From positions 56,383-120,382 of the forward strand of contig NZ_JACIDF010000010.1 in the NCBI RefSeq assembly GCF_014196195.1: a stretch of 64,000 nucleotides of DNA. Reading direction: 5' to 3'. The position numbers and the translations under genes were made by a program. Position 1 is the stretch's first letter; every line of letters starts with the position of its first letter. Origin of the DNA: Anoxybacteroides rupiense. GTDB lineage: Bacteria > Bacillota > Bacilli > Bacillales > Anoxybacillaceae. The notes beneath the pieces were generated by a model that saw nothing but the letters and a program-made list of their open reading frames with translations, was not told the DNA's origin and did no database searches. Below are positions 63,912 to 64,000 of this stretch, in pieces.

Positions 63912-64000
63912 TGCCCCCCATTGTCAAGACACAATTTCGGAAAAAATAAGTTAAGTCCTCCTTCAATTGTAATGGGGAGCGGATGCCGTTAAGCAGTCCG
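63909..64000. mobile_element. End of a second IS inserted in istB
   Basis: TGTAATGCCCCCCATTGTCA AGACA begins exactly where the istB homology stops and has the TG-start, GC-rich look of an IS3-type end. The element continues past the window. Confidence 0.5.

Noticed and set aside
1..64000. CRISPR arrays, tRNA and rRNA genes, riboswitches
   Set aside because: No regularly spaced repeats, cloverleaf or rRNA-like sequence, or known riboswitch core was recognised on reading; no search tool was run.

Overview
The window looks like a chromosomal stretch from a low-to-moderate-GC, probably thermophilic Bacillaceae (Geobacillus/Parageobacillus/Aeribacillus type). This is judged from strong AGGAGG ribosome sites, sigma-A promoters, a cre site, a Zur box of Bacillus type, a yoaS-yozG-yoaT block as in B. 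subtilis, and an IS21 element like IS5376. No rRNA, tRNA or CRISPR was seen. Many genes are broken by single-base changes, so either the region is decaying or part of the assembly carries base errors.

Layout. 1-6.3 kb: end of a siderophore ABC ATPase gene, the yoaS-yozG-yoaT operon, and a flavoprotein plus FeoB-like pair preceded by a Zur-type box. 6.2-7.25 kb: a second Zur box, the first 13 codons of a COG0523 (YciC/ZagA) GTPase, and an IS256 remnant that replaces the rest. 7.3-14.4 kb: an accessory island. It holds a GC-rich HTTM/gamma-carboxylase-like membrane protein, a GNAT, and then, behind a good promoter, a 44-residue Glu-rich peptide gene, a read-through terminator, two paralogous SagB-type dehydrogenases, an MFS exporter and a DCC thioredoxin-fold protein. 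This is a candidate undescribed peptide-modification (RiPP-like) system without a YcaO. 14.4-18.3 kb: broken coiA-like and vanZ genes and small plasmid-like genes. 18.5-22.1 kb: fumC, an esterase remnant, a fructosamine-kinase-like gene and a membrane protein.

22.7-37.0 kb is one carbohydrate region on the minus strand: a galactitol-type PTS (gatABC), a SorC regulator, an acetoin-dehydrogenase-type complex (acoABCL), a second SorC regulator, and a glucitol-type PTS operon (COG4091 oxidoreductase-gutM-srlA-srlE-srlB-sorC). The gat and aco promoters share an identical 13-bp site at an identical distance from the -10 box, so the first SorC protein probably controls both. The srl-like promoter has two copies of a different palindrome. 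38-39.7 kb holds an HNH endonuclease gene and IS debris. 40.1-47.6 kb is a second catabolic operon: a broken PRD regulator, ascorbate-type PTS EIIA/EIIB/EIIC, phosphotriesterase-like lactonase, creatininase-family hydrolase, KDGP aldolase and a SIS-domain isomerase. It is likely for a sugar-acid or lactone substrate not identifiable from sequence.

47.8-64 kb is mobile and decaying DNA. It contains a broken PT-TG polymorphic toxin, a MerR/aldo-keto reductase pair with both genes broken, IS21 remnants (one IstB-only), a resolvase fragment, a 25-residue hydrophobic peptide gene between hairpins, a small tyrosine recombinase, a three-gene secreted/membrane cassette, a peptidase-MA-like lipoprotein, and an IS5376-like element interrupted at the window edge by another IS.
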